Source of the DNA: Tamarix chinensis
Lineage: Eukaryota > Streptophyta > Magnoliopsida > Caryophyllales > Tamaricaceae
Length of the DNA: 64,000 bases
Reading direction: 5' to 3'
NCBI GenBank assembly: GCA_030549775.1
Contig: CM060177.1
Location: 34,254,514-34,318,513, forward strand
Made by a program: the position numbers and the translations under genes. The notes under the pieces were generated by a model. It had not been told where the DNA came from. It saw only the letters and a list, made by a program, of their open reading frames with translations, and did not search any database. This document shows, piece after piece, positions 34,785-46,400 of the stretch; the first letter of the stretch is position 1, and every line of letters begins with the position of its first letter.

Positions 34785-35523
34785 GTATGAATATACATTA
34801 CTTGTTGAATTGATTATTTAAGTGAAGTGCAACTAAAAAGAAGAGGAATAAAAAAAAAATAGGAGAAATTGTTTCCCATTCTTTCAAATGTAGAGTGACT
34901 TGTGAATTGCACCACTTGATAGTCTAGGTTTTAAATGACTTTTTTTTTAGCTATTTCTTGGTGCCGCACTTCCATGGTTTTCTATTTTTTCCAAACTTTC
35001 CACATATTTTTCTTAAAAAAATTAGATAGTTCAACTTTCCATCCTTTTACTCCATTATTTTTTTTCCCTATCTGATTCATCGCACAACCATGCAATAAAA
35101 ATATATTTTTCTTTAAACTTTTTTCCTTTTCATTACAAATTTCTTCGAATCAAATGGACCCCAAAGGAATTATTGCATTATATTAATGAATTGCTTTTAG
35201 TCGCAATAACGATTGATAACTCGTATATATACACAAAAGGTACAAAGCTGTTACAAAAGTTAAGGACAGGGCTTCGGATAATGAGCCTGCAGAATAATCC
35301 CCACAATATGTCAGCAGAATTTTCGACGGGTCGAACTAGTTGCACTTTTACCTTTGTTATCACGTAAAATATATCCACTTATCAGATTGTTATTATTGTG
35401 AGTTAACTCACCCTTAACACTCCATTTACTAACATTTGACTATTGATATTTTTTGAGAGCCGATGGTGCTAATAATTAGATGATTTGCTTACTTTGCGTG
35501 TTATTCTCTAACCACGGAAATAC

Positions 35524-35648
35524 CTTGTACACGGTACCAAATCCACCACGGCCGGGTTTGTTCTCCTCAGAGAAGCTTCCTGTTGCGACACTTATTGTGC
35601 TAAAGTCGTATCGCAATGAGTCGGCCATGTTTGTCACATCCTCACCCT
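35524..35648 (-). pseudogene. CRK pseudogene: exon with start of kinase domain
   Basis: A 125-bp exon between an acceptor (TTTCCAG at 35649-35655) and a donor (TACAAG|GTATTT). It encodes [20 protein letters not shown] followed by a glycine-rich loop [10 protein letters not shown]. This is the usual small CRK exon and is intact in frame. The next exon lies more than 6 kb away at 29135 because of the insertions. Confidence 0.9.
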
Positions 35649-35795
35649 CTGGAAACATACGAGCAGAACCAAAAGTTCAAGACAAAATAAGGGCAAGTTT
35701 GAAAGTGTTTTTATAACACAATTACATTTTAAGCGTTAGTGCTTGGTGCATATACAGGCAAAACTAACTCTGATGTACAATGTGCTCCAACTTAC

Positions 35796-36010
35796 TCTCA
35801 AGTATTTCCTTCGTTGGTTGTTTCCTCCTCCTCAAGCATACCAAGATGAGCACAAGAAGTGTTACGAATATTGCTGCTGATAATTACTTTAGTTTTGTTG
35901 ACTTCCTCTCCCTCTCCACCTGAAGACAGATAAGACCGACCAGGTAGTTTAACCGAATCAGAACCAGAATAGTAATGTATGAAGAAAGGGCACTGTTCTG
36001 CTCTATTTTG
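35796..36010 (-). pseudogene. CRK pseudogene: stalk, transmembrane and juxtamembrane exon
   Basis: The minus strand reads EQCPFFIHYYSGSDS, then SSGGEGEEVNKTKVIIS, then after a one-base frame change AAIFVTLLVLILVCLRRRKQ, a membrane-spanning helix followed by a basic stop-transfer run. It ends at a canonical donor (GAGA|GTAAGT, exon end at 35796). Most of the second DUF26 domain that should precede it is not recognisable. Confidence 0.8.
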
Positions 36011-37359
36011 TGAGCAATCATAATCCTCAAATGCTTTCCCGGTTTATCTCTGACGCTCTCTCCTCATATCGAAATACGACAGCATCAATTTAAATGTATG
36101 GCATGACAAAAACGAGAAACGCGAAAACTCAACCGCTGAAATTGTTCTTGACCCAATTCTTTTGTTTATGAGAGGTTGTTAATTATGTGTAGCGGAAGGC
36201 TAAGCCTTAAAAGAAGAGGTACTTGACATGGGCGAGCCGTTTTGTATATTATTAGCTAAATCCGGTACATCTAAAAATAGGTGTATTTCTAATTATAATA
36301 TATTTTGATATATAATTATAAGAATATACTAAATATATATTAAAAGTATATTATAATTTTATTAAATATATAGATGATATGTCTAAAATTAGAGACACCA
36401 CCCGTTCATTTAGTATAATATTTATGGTGTATGTTTAGCATATTTTTATGTATATTTAGTGTATTTGTATTTTAAAATATACTAAATATATATATATATA
36501 TATATATATATCTAAAATATATTAAAAATATACTATGATTATACTTAAATATATAAGAGGTGCATACAAAATTGGATACATCATCTCTTATTATCACAAC
36601 ATCTAAGGCCCTCTAAGATAGGCAGACGACTAAGAGTGCCGTCATAAAAAATAGTTTGCCTACGGAGATCGTACGGAATCCTACTCACGGAATGAGAAAT
36701 ACAATTATTGCAATCAATCTCCGATAGATCGGGAGTGCACTGCAGTGCTAGCATTAAATTTGAGATTCTAATTATATTATTTAATTATTTTTTTATCAAT
36801 TTATTTTAAATTTAATTTAACATTGTACCGTTACTGACCTCAAATTTACAACACTCAATTATTTTTATTAATCATATTATCATCAATTATTTACACTTTA
36901 TATTATTTAACATCCAATATAAATAGAGAAATTAATAAAATAAATATAATTAAAGAAATTAATAAAATAAATATAACTAGATAAATGAATAAGATAAATT
37001 ACATTGAGAAATGATTATAAAAAAGAAAGATAAAATAGATGATATGAAAATTATTTGGTAAAAAAATATATATTTATTTTTTTACTGTTAATATTAAATA
37101 TTATATTTTTTTATACATATATTTAAAAAATTTATATTCTAATACTAAACATTAGACTAAAAATATACCCAAAAGTATTAAAAATCGACTATGAAAAAAG
37201 ACCAAGGATTTACTTTTTCAGATATTGGAAATTCTAAATTTTTAAGGTTATACCAAATTTGGGGATAGAATTTTTTTTCTACAACTATAACCTTATATTT
37301 AAGATTGGAATACCTTTTTTTTACACCACTGAGGATGCTCTAAGCATGTGTATCATGAA
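36011..37359. other. AT-rich segment between CRK ectodomain and membrane exon
   Basis: It should hold the second DUF26 domain but no such motif is recognisable. Two AT-rich blocks (36240-36600 and 36740-37340) look inserted. The first contains repeated ATATACTAAATATATAT-like sequence. The second begins just after FAS of the first domain and ends in GAGGATGCTCTAAGCATGTG. Their identity is unknown; MITEs are possible but I could not define inverted repeats with confidence. Confidence 0.45.
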
Positions 37360-37875
37360 AAAACCTGATGCAAATTTACGTTTGGAATCACCAGCTGAAG
37401 CCTCACTCCCCAACCTATGCAGCAAGATCCTAGTGTTTTATTGAACTTTTCCAGATCATCCGGAGCACCTGCAGCATCTTCAACGCGGTGAGGTTCATCC
37501 TGCCTAAGTCCAAATATGGAGCGGGGTGAGTACCGCAGCATACAATGGCTGGGTGGGACCATCCAATTGCCTCCTTCCAGTTAGCACAGAGCGAACTGAC
37601 TTTGTCGCTTGCCCTTCTGAGACAACTTTGGCAGTCGTCGACAGATATCTTTTCTGCACAGGCCGATCCCATAAACTATATCGGGATCCTGGCCGGAAGA
37701 AAAGTTGTAGAAACCATAAGTAATGTTAGTGTTAGAGGTAATGTCAGAGAGTAGCATATAGAGATTTTCTTCGTAAACACTATTGCTAGTGTAATTACCG
37801 CTTTCCTCTACACATGACAAGAATTCGATCCCCAGGGTGGCATCCACATAAGATGATAGGTGGAAAAGAAACAAA
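37360..37875 (-). pseudogene. CRK pseudogene: first DUF26 ectodomain
   Basis: Three successive frames together cover one domain. First frame: CVEESGNYTSNSVYEENLYM and YGFYNFSSGQDPDIVYGIGL. Second: DDCQSCLRRASDKVSSLCAN with the C-x2-C core. Third: HCMLRYSPRSIFG and DLEKFNKTL. A further shift gives LLHRLGSEASAGDSKRKFAS at the end. At least three small indels are therefore present. The domain ends at 37360, where AT-rich foreign-looking sequence begins. A short hydrophobic stretch before Cys-Val-Glu-Glu may be the remains of a signal peptide. Confidence 0.9.
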
Positions 37876-38070
37876 AATAGCTAAATTGTGGAACGCATTC
37901 TAATTTTGCATGCGGTAAGAGTCGCTTCACACTCTCACAACAATGAAAAGCCACAAGAAGTATCTGTATAGACTTGCAGATTACAAAGCCCGGATCCCAT
38001 TTCTTATATACTGAAACGAATGTCAGGCAGATTGGTTGGTGAGGCCTAACTGAAAAAGGCAGGCAATACA

Positions 38071-38492
38071 TGATACGGACCCAAAGGGGGTACTCCCCCA
38101 GTGGGCCCCAGGGGTACTCCCCCGGGAAGAGCCCTAACTCCACCCAAAAGCTAGCTCAAGAGGTGAGGACTGACTCCCCTATATAAACTGCCCAAAGATT
38201 CCCTCAGTAACCGATGTGGGAATCCCACATCACCCACCCCCTTTAGACTGCACGTCCTCGTGCTGCCTCTGTCGGCGATTGGCACACAAGACTGCAGGGA
38301 GGTTTGACTGAGGATAGCTCTGATACCAGATGATACGAACCCAAAAGGGGTACTCCCCCAGTGGGCCCCAGGGGTACTCCCCCGGGAAGAGCCCTAACTC
38401 CACCCAAAAGTTAGCTCAAGAGGTGAGGACTGACTCCCCTATATAAACTACCCAAAGATCCCCTCAGTAACCGATGTGGGAATCCCACATCA
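38071..38492 (-). mobile_element. TRIM retrotransposon, 422 bp, with 162-bp LTRs
   Basis: Two 162-bp direct repeats (38071-38232 and 38331-38492) begin TGATACG and end CCCACATCA in plus orientation, flanked by the 5-bp duplication ATACA (38066-38070, 38493-38497). On the minus strand the internal region starts two bases after the LTR with TGGTATCAGAGC (complement of 38317-38328), the initiator-Met PBS, and ends with a PPT (complement of 38233-38247, AAAGGGGGTGGG). I count five differences between the LTRs, about 3%, so insertion is fairly recent compared with its surroundings. It has no coding capacity. It lies just upstream of the CRK ectodomain, antisense to the window. Confidence 0.92.
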
Positions 38493-40455
38493 ATACAGTT
38501 TGCTTGTAAAATAAAAAATAAAAAATACTAATGTGTCTACCTTTGTCAATGCATTAATAACGTCATTAAAATATCAAGTTCCATGCCCTTTCTCCTTTCA
38601 TATATAGAGAACAATCATGGAGGCTTCTCTTACCATAAGTCGATTGCATCTTTTTTATATTATTACACTCAAAGGACTGTTAAAAGATGTGTATATCTTA
38701 TACAATATTGGATACTACACCGGTGGTAAAGTCATAACCTAATTGTTAGGTCTGAGTTTCTTGATACCAGAGATTCAAATTTTCCTTCTCTCACATATAA
38801 TAATATATAATCATTGTTACAGGATCTTGAATACTACTACTACTAATAATAATAATAATAATAACAAAGCGATATTGAGTACCATAGGAAGGGATCGAAA
38901 ATTGGAGGTTAAGATACCCAGCCTGGCTCATTTTTGACCTCTACGAGTCATAGACTGGAGGAATATTATGATTATTCCTGATGTTCAATTTGATTTTTAC
39001 GGGCATTACTTGAACATTAGCGATGTGGTGCATCAGATTAGTAATTGTTATTGTATATGATTTGCCATTTTGAAAGAGATTCATGCCATGGTAATTAACA
39101 GTAGAAGAATACCTTCAGATAATTATGTTACCAGATGTTCTTGCCTTTTAATTACTCCGTCCGAAGGGAATGCTATTTTATGCGTTGTTTGTTCAATCAA
39201 GTTTAAAAGCTTTTAGAATGGTAAGGTATCATGGTTGTGAAAAGATTAAATGAAACACTAAATTATTGGCAATAAATCACAACATCAGGCAAGATTATAA
39301 AAGGCACCAAACAAACAAGCTGAACTTACCTAGCTATCCGGTGGATCTGAAATTGGAATCAAAAAACACAGTTGTATGGAGAACAGGTCCAATGATAATT
39401 TTCAATTATAATATTTAACTACTTAAAACATAGTTATTAAAATATTTATTCAATCTTATGATTCAAAAATTCAAAAAATTACAAAACAATCTACAAGATC
39501 AGGTACAACTTTAAAGTAGTCAAATAGTTTTATATTTTTATGATCCTATTGTACAATCTTACAATCATAGGTAAAATTTAACAATTCTATATAATAACTA
39601 TAATTTTTATCGATTTATCTTCAAATATATTATAACTCCTACTCCACAAATATTTCTTTCTTAATTCCTTGGTTATCGATTGTATAATATTTTCCAGCAT
39701 ATCTTGAAAATGAGCTTAAGCAAAGAAAATATGACTATGATACTATTAAACCAATAAAGTCAATTGTTAAAGTAAAATATTAACACAGAATGTAATATCT
39801 ATCTAAATAGTAAAATAAATATATTAAATTTTATAATATTATTGATTATTATATTTTATTGAATTCCAGATTAATAGTTATTTTAATTTTTATGATCATT
39901 TTAGCTTCACAATGAAGACAAGTTTTAATTGATGGTATACACTTGATTCATATAGTAACTTAACGTGGGTGCATATAATCAATTAAAAATTCTTTTCTTT
40001 TTTATCTTGGTTTATCATGATTTTAAAAGCCGACATAAATTTTTGTCGGTCTTATTCTCTTAAATGATAGAAAATATTATCTTCTCATCATTGCCTTCAT
40101 TATCATTGACTTTTTTTTCATGTATTTTTCTTAAAGCTAATAATATTGTATATTAACGACTTCAACAATTTATATTACTTGTATATTGCTACAACTCAAT
40201 TAGTGATTATAAGAAACATTAAAAATATAATTTATGTTCTTTCAACTTAAAATATATTAGTTATCCCATACAAGTATATAATTTTCATGTTTTTATAATT
40301 TTTGTAGGATCTTGTGATCCTGGGTAAAAAAAATTAATGAAAACAAAAAAGATCGACGGATTCATCTATTCAAGGACGTGGAATGCCTCACGTAAATGTG
40401 GCTGCACAGAGCAAAGCAATTCATAGCGTCCATGACTTGAAAGATACAGAAGATA
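38493..40455. other. Gene-free AT-rich region upstream of the CRK pseudogene
   Basis: No coding sequence recognised. A minus-strand TATA-like CTATATATGAAAGG lies at about 38594-38607 and could be a remnant of the CRK promoter (speculative). A short (ACT)n/(AAT)n microsatellite is at about 38832-38864. TTACTCCGTCCGAAGGG near 39151 resembles one end of a Stowaway-type MITE but no partner end was found. Confidence 0.45.
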
Positions 40456-40882
40456 GCAGTATTCTCTTACTTCATTGCTAACACGTTCTGATTCGACAAT
40501 GTTGTTTGGATTTTGGAGGAGCTGTTTAAACTTGACTACCATTTACGAATTTTCACGTTTTCGATCTACTTGCCCTAAATTTATTCATGTTAAGTTGCAG
40601 CTTGAATCATTTAGTTAGACGGATAAAAACTAGTTAGCCAATCATGTGTAATTTGCTATTGCTTGCAGAAGTACTACTGGTACCAAGCAAAACTTTGGAT
40701 CAGTTTTTACTTTCATTGCCAGCGGCATGACAGCAGTATTCTCTTACTTCATTGCTAACACGTTCTGGTTCGATCATTTTGTTTGGATTTTGGAGGAGTT
40801 GTTTATGCTTGATTGCCATTTATGAATATTTCCACTTTTAATCTACTTGCCCTAAATTTATTCAAGTTGATTTGCACTAGTT
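40456..40882. repeat. About 150-bp direct duplication
   Basis: AGCAGTATTCTCTTACTTCA at 40456 recurs at 40733 and both are followed by TTGCTAACACGTTCTG(A/G)TTCG, GTTTGGATTTTGGAGGAG and CTACTTGCCCTAAATTTATT. The copies are about 277 bp apart and differ by scattered point changes. No coding signal or LTR-like ends were seen. Confidence 0.8.
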
Positions 40883-42570
40883 CCATCCACGGGCCAATAA
40901 CTAATAATCTGGTAGATTTGCTCTACTGCGCATCCAGGAGTTTCATTTGCCATTCTCAAAGACCACGTAAATGAGGGTAGAAGGAGCAATCGTTTCGCTC
41001 CCAAACATTATATGCCTCTGGCAATCGATATTCTTTGGCTCATTTTTTGTTTATTCATGTTAGCTCACTCAAAAAACTTAGGACTTGTTTTAGGGTGCAC
41101 AGGAGACTAGGAGTGGAAATTGGACAACACGTATAATATATTCTCATATTTAGTTTTTGAAAATTCATAAATTCTATATAAGTATCTTGATATATGGACT
41201 AATATTTATTGAATACTCCATTTTTTCAATATTCTATGTAAGTACATTCACATTTCAATTTAGTCTCATTTGGATAGCCAAATAGAAAAAAGAAATCACA
41301 TTTTCAATTCTATTTGGATACTCACATATGATTCAATTGAAATACCATAAGTGGAAGTAATTTAAAGTACAAGGTGCCTGAAATAATATTAAGTTATATG
41401 TCAATCTAACTAAATGAGTTTTATCGTAAAATAAATGCTTGAATTTTTTTCAAATTCCATAATTATAAAAAATTTAGACTTATTTTAAAAGGAATGAAAC
41501 AAAATGAATGGATTTTAAATATTTGGAATTTTATACCAAATCAAGATATTTTTTTCTAAGGAAAATAGATTTTATGATAAATTGGACTATTCAATAATAT
41601 AGGAAATTAAATAATAAAACTAGAATTTCATAAAAATGTGAAATGCTCACAATATTTGAAATTGAACATTTAATTTTTTTCCCTTAAAAAAAGTATATAG
41701 TTCTATAAAATATTTGGAGTTTAATAAAAATAAGAAATTTTAGATAATTTAAAGAATGGAAATTTTAAAATATTTAGATGTTAAGGAGTCTTATATTATT
41801 CAATGTTATTTGTCTCATTAATAATCAATGAGGTTAAAATAAATTTAGTAAAATATATAATATTTAATTTCATGTTACTATTTAAATAAAATAATCAATT
41901 CAAAAAAATGTGCAAAAAAGGACTCTAAATGTCACTAGAATTGGTACAATTTGTTCAATGCCTTGATTGAATAAATTATATATAATTATGCTCCTTATAG
42001 AAAATTAAATAAATTCGTGCCTCAATTAGAAGAAGAAAAAACAAATTTTTACATCTTGCTTATTGCTTCTTCCATAATAAATTTATTAACACAACGTTCG
42101 GTGATATAGCAAAGAAAATGATAGAAACTATAAGTGACCAAAAAAGTATCGATAATAAATAGTTGTGAAATGATTTCTTTATTTTATTTTCTTATTGGAC
42201 ATGTTGTCTAAATGCATTATGCATAACTTGAGAATATAAAAAAATACCATATTTAATAGGTAAAATCAAGGTTGGAAATAATGTAATAAAAAGGTAATGG
42301 AGACTAAAAATTAATAATACAAAGAAATTCCAATGCTTCTCCCTCCTTCGTAATAATATTTTTGCAATAAATTCAATTTGGGTAGCTTAAACATTTGTTG
42401 TAATATTCTTTGAGGCCCTATGTATTCAATCATTTCACTTTAATATCTCCACATTTCAATGTAATTTTACTTGAAAATAAACCACATTTTTTTAATACCC
42501 CAAATTGAGTGGAGTGTTATAAGGATTAATTTGGCTACTTATATCAACATGGTATGTCATCCTTTTAGTG

Positions 42571-42655
42571 ATTCTATCCTAAGAACTCCATAGTTAAGCG
42601 TGTTGGCTATGGAGCAATTTAGGATGTGTGACCTCCTGGGAAGTTTCAGAAATTT
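42571..42655 (+). promoter_or_regulatory. 5S-rRNA-like Pol III promoter region in the 5' LTR
   Basis: The order ATCCTAAGAACTCCATAGTT, AAGCGTGTTGG and AGGATGTGTGACCTCCTGGG follows the 5S rRNA A-box to C-box region (consensus AGAACTCCG-AGTTAAGCGTG and GGATGGGTGACC). The A-box part is well kept. In Cassandra elements this drives or marks Pol III transcription. Confidence 0.85.
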
Positions 42656-43020
42656 TCTAAAAATTTCTCAGGAAGCGCGTAAGTGAGGACAAAGCGCGCT
42701 GAAAGGATTCGTGTTGATCTGTGGGGCTAGCCGATCAATTTGAAAGCACTCCAAGGTAGCCCCCGCATGGTCGTGTCGACTCGGGGTGTTACAAATGGTA
42801 TCAGAGCAAAACCGCAACCGTGAGTTGAACTTGGCTGAGCCAATTAGCCACCTAGCGGGACAATTCTTAGAATGAACTGTATTGAGACAGTCATTAGTTG
42901 AGGCGCAACGAGGACATTGCGTTCTTTGAGTGGGGGTGAGTGTAATACCCCAAATTGAGCGGAGTATTATAAGGATTGATTTGGCTACTTATATTAACAT
43001 GGTATACCATCTTTTTGGTG

Positions 43021-43098
43021 ATTCCGTCCTAAGAAATCCATAGTTATGCGTGCTGACTATGGAGTAATTTTAGGATGGGTGACCTCCGGAGAAGTTTC
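43021..43098 (+). promoter_or_regulatory. 5S-rRNA-like region in the 3' LTR
   Basis: GTCCTAAGAAATCCATAGTT, ATGCGTGCTGACTATGGAG and TAGGATGGGTGACCTCC. The C-box (GGATGGGTGACC) is perfect here, while the A-box has more changes than the 5' LTR. Confidence 0.85.
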
Positions 43099-43660
43099 GG
43101 AAATTTTCTAAAAATTTCTCAAGAAGCGCGTGAGTGAAGACAAAGCACGCTGAAAGGACTCGTGTTGATCTGTGGAGCTAGTCGATCAATTCGAAAGCAC
43201 TCCAAGGTAGCCCTCACGTGGTTGTGTTGACTCGGGGTGTTGCATTTTTAATTCTATTTAAGTACCCATGTGGATTACTCAGATAAAATTAAAGTGGAAC
43301 CGGAAGGTGCCTAAGTGAAATCATTGAACACATAAAGTACCTGAAAAAATAATAAACTAAATTTCAAGGTACCAAAAATAAATGTGTCCATTTCATTTAG
43401 TATTTTAACTAACTTTTACATTATTATTTAAATAGAATAATTAATTGGTAAAATTTTTGGTGAAAATTGTTTCTATATGTCACAAAAATCTACAAAATCT
43501 GGTCACAAAACATTTTAACTGAACAATTTACTTATTTGTATAACTCAAATAGAAAATCCAATAATTTTATACATTAATTAAAAAAACTACAAAAGTTTAA
43601 ACCTTATTATTTCTGCCAATTTATAATCGACGAGAACAAAAAGAAGCTTACAAAGCTTCT

Positions 43661-44240
43661 ATATTGTAGTACCTTGGAAGACTCGATTAAATTTCTTTTC
43701 TAAAACTTTTTGGGTATGTTTATACTTGTTTATAAATAGGTGAGAGTTCACTTATGGTCACAATTAATGAATTTTGACTCTTAGTTTTTGGTCCACTCCA
43801 ATATAACAAACATCTCCAATGATTCCAAAGGGTATTGGTTGGGTACAATGACGTGGGTCATCAATTAAAAGGGTTTCGGAACAATATGGTTTCCAGAGAA
43901 CAAAAATTAGAAAAAAAAATGAAAAAGAAATAATATATGATGGTACTGAGGTATTTTTTAAATAACTTAATCCATGATCCGAATATATTCTAAAGTAATA
44001 ATATAATAAAGTATTTGGTTGATACATATTATTTGTATCTAGGGTAATAATAGTATTTGGTAACTTAACTAAAGGGAAATAAAATAATATATAATGATAC
44101 ATTTAGATATGCAATATTTTATTAACTATTATTTCCATTTTTAATTTTTGATAAATGTAATTTTACCATTTTAATTTTAATCTCATATATTATTAAACCT
44201 AAAATTATAAATCAACAAAAATATTTATAATTACTGGTTA

Positions 44241-44311
<71 letters not shown>

Positions 44312-45022
44312 CGTTACCTTATGTTCATAATAATATAAGAGTAATGATAATAATATAACATTATAATCAATAACTAATGATGATAATAATTAAATAATTT
44401 TATTCATAATATATTATTGTATAATAATTAATGATTGATAGTTATAAAAAAATACATCAGACAACCCTAAATTTAATTAAAAGATGCAAAACAACCCTAA
44501 GTTGTTAGAAAGTTGCCAAACAATTATGAGTTTTGAGGGTCACACATCATATAACCCTCACTTTTAGCCATTAACTCTTACATTTAACTGTTAAAAATTC
44601 AAAAAAAAATAGGGAAAGAAATAGCTATAATTCTCTTTCTTATATATATTTTATCACTTTCTCATCCTTTGCCCTCCAAGTTACACACAAATTACCCAAA
44701 TACCCTCCATCTAAAGAACACATGCCCCTATTTTCTCCTTCTCCCTCTATGTCATGAACCTAACCAAACTAACCCCTCCCAAATAATACTACTAAAATGA
44801 AACTAGACAACAACCCTACTTTTTATTTTATTCAGTTCTTATTCTAGCTATTTTGTCTCCTTTGTTTCATACTTGCGCTCCTCTACCCCTACTAAGTTTT
44901 AATGCCATACATCATTCCCTTAACTTGGTTCTTTAGCCTATCATAGTTCATTCAACAGCGTTACATTCCACCTTCTTGTATATACCTTACTTGATTTCTT
45001 TCAAGTGTTACACAAAGTAACT
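43661..45022. other. AT-rich spacer with microsatellite, no gene
   Basis: Open frames here show no family resemblance. A (ATT)n tract is at 44241-44310. CT-rich text around 44630-44780 has no recognised signal. Confidence 0.5.
44241..44310. repeat. (ATT)n microsatellite
   Basis: About 70 bp of perfect trinucleotide repeat. Confidence 0.95.
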
Positions 45023-45330
45023 CTATAACACCCCTAAATTTGTTACTAAAAATTTTTTTTTTATGGAAGCATTAATAATAAAATATTGGTTTGCATTCCA
45101 TTTACCAACAAGGAGATGATGTGTGTAGATTCATTTGTACACATAGATGCACGTGGCACCTACAACATGTACTCATATTGATACTTTTGTTCTTAAATGT
45201 TTACCATATCTCTTCCTTTCAATATCTTGATAATACATGAGAGCTCTATAGTATCCACAAGGCTTAAGAAGACTTGAGACATAAAAACCATAGAATATGG
45301 CGATACTCTTTGGTTTGGTGTAACCTTGCA
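45023..45330 (-). mobile_element. 3'-end fragment of a giant LTR, minus strand
   Basis: Read on the minus strand the end AATGCTTCCATAAAAAAAAA ... AAATTTAGGGGTGTTATA parallels the end of solo LTR 3068-7726 (AATGCTTCCGCTTTCAAAAA ... TTTTGGGGTGTTACA). The rest is unassigned. Its upstream part is cut by the LTR that begins at 45331. Confidence 0.5.
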
Positions 45331-46154
45331 TGTAATACCCCCAATTTTTGAACAAAAAACATTATTTTTAAGACAATGTGGAAGCGTTTGAAAAATAAAC
45401 CTAGAGAACATTACCGCCACATCAACTATGAAAGAGGTGTGATCATCACCTAACCCATGCCTGATGTAAGGTAAAACAAAATAATAAATGACATGCATAC
45501 TCATAATATTAATGCAACAATACAAGTTAGGTAATGCGAGAACATTAATATAGATGGAAGGAGTAAGATAGTTTACAAATCCAAATAAGGGAAATTAAGC
45601 AAAGAGTTTAAATAACCAAAAGAACAAAAACTTCCCAATGTAGTGGGCGAAAAACCATTAACCGGTTAGCCTAACTCTTAACCATAAACATAAATCTCTG
45701 ACCCCAAGTAATGGTCGTCTAATAGCCCATGTCATCGCCTTCAGCATATTCTAACTTAAAGTTGTACCCCTACAAATCATTCTCTACTCCCCAGACTAGA
45801 AGTCGGATCATCATAGTGATAATACAAGTGTTGTATCAATACGATGAAGTACTAGTAAAATATACTACCTAAAACATGGTAAGGCTCATGCATCACATAG
45901 AAGTCACATGGTAGCATGATGATGAATGTACCAATACAAATTAACACTTAGTCTTATGGTAGAAATACAACAAGATATGCTTGCAAGGAAATCATTGAAG
46001 GATAACCATATGATAAATGCATTACAATCCATACAATATAAATTATATTAGAATTCTCCCTTTAGTGAACATACAGTTTCCAATTAATAAGATAATTCAT
46101 TCGACCACACCTAGTTCTCCACCATAAACAAAAATCATGGTAGCATAAATAGTT

Positions 46155-46400
46155 ACAATGGGATACCACACCCACCACACATCAAGTGCAACTGCCACGA
46201 GGGCTAAAAGGTGGGTATATCACACCTACCATATGGAGTAAGGATACATCAAAGAAGCTTTTCTTTGGGGGATAACACACCTAACGCACATGGTCTAATT
46301 ACACCAAGGAGGCTTATACTGGGATACCTCGCCCACCACACTGTGAATGCCTACAAAGAAAAGGCTTGTACTGGGATACCTTACCCACCTGTACTGGACA
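46155..46400 (-). repeat. Degenerate GGGATACC / CCCACCACAC repeats
   Basis: Four to five units of GGGATACC(A/T)C(A/G)CCCACC(A)-type separated by about 50-60 bp of loosely similar sequence. They occupy the position that CCACCGG arrays hold in the other giant LTRs when read on the minus strand. Confidence 0.6.

Larger units (their letters stand above)
34178..35168. mobile_element. PIF/Harbinger-like nonautonomous element
   Basis: The left end GGCTCAGTTTGGATCGTGAA and the right end (reverse complement GGGTCCATTTGATTCGAAGA) form an imperfect inverted repeat of the GG(C/G)-x-CAGTTTGG type seen in Harbinger/Tourist elements. Flanks TAA and CAA may be a decayed 3-bp duplication. The interior is AT-rich with (TTA)n and (TA)n tracts. 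No transposase. The subterminal TTGTTTGGTTGTTGGAAAAT recurs in the right end of 50934-52617. The superfamily is inferred from ends only. Confidence 0.5.
42491..43244 (+). mobile_element. Cassandra-type TRIM retrotransposon, 754 bp
   Basis: Two LTRs of about 303 bp (42491-42793, 42941-43244) begin T(G)TAATACCCCAAATTGAG and end CTCGGGGTGTT(A/G)CA. The 147-bp internal part has the PBS TGGTATCAGAGC (42796-42807) two bases after the LTR and the PPT GAGTGGGGGTGAG (42928-42940). Each LTR carries a 5S-rRNA-like segment, the hallmark of Cassandra. Flanks ATTTT/TTTTT are compatible with a 5-bp duplication and the empty site is preserved at 41300. By eye the LTRs differ at roughly 35-40 positions, so the insertion is old. 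Noncoding and mobilised in trans by other elements (known for TRIMs). Confidence 0.93.
41265..43660. repeat. Diverged direct repeat, about 0.8 kb, second copy split by Cassandra
   Basis: 41265-42100 and 42440-42490 plus 43245-43660 share an ordered set of blocks: CACATTT(T/C)AATTCTATTT, GGTGCCT, ATTT(A/C)-rich spacer, TTACTATTTAAATA(A/G)AATAAT, and ATGTCAC. The first copy preserves the empty Cassandra target (CACATTTTCAATTCTATTT). The nature of the repeat is unknown. Confidence 0.5.

Noticed and set aside
42796..42807. tRNA gene suggested by TGGTATCAGAGC (also at 38317-38328)
   Set aside because: These are primer-binding sites just inside LTRs; no cloverleaf sequence surrounds them.
42571..43098. 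5S rRNA genes
   Set aside because: Only the internal promoter part of 5S is present, inside both LTRs of a TRIM; the ends of a 5S gene and a tandem array are lacking.
43764..44102. Minus-strand open frame of 112 codons
   Set aside because: Tyr/Ile/Leu-rich translation of AT-rich DNA with no motif or splice signals.
45173..45525. Two overlapping minus-strand open frames
   Set aside because: They span the junction of two giant-LTR fragments (45330/45331), so no common gene can exist there.
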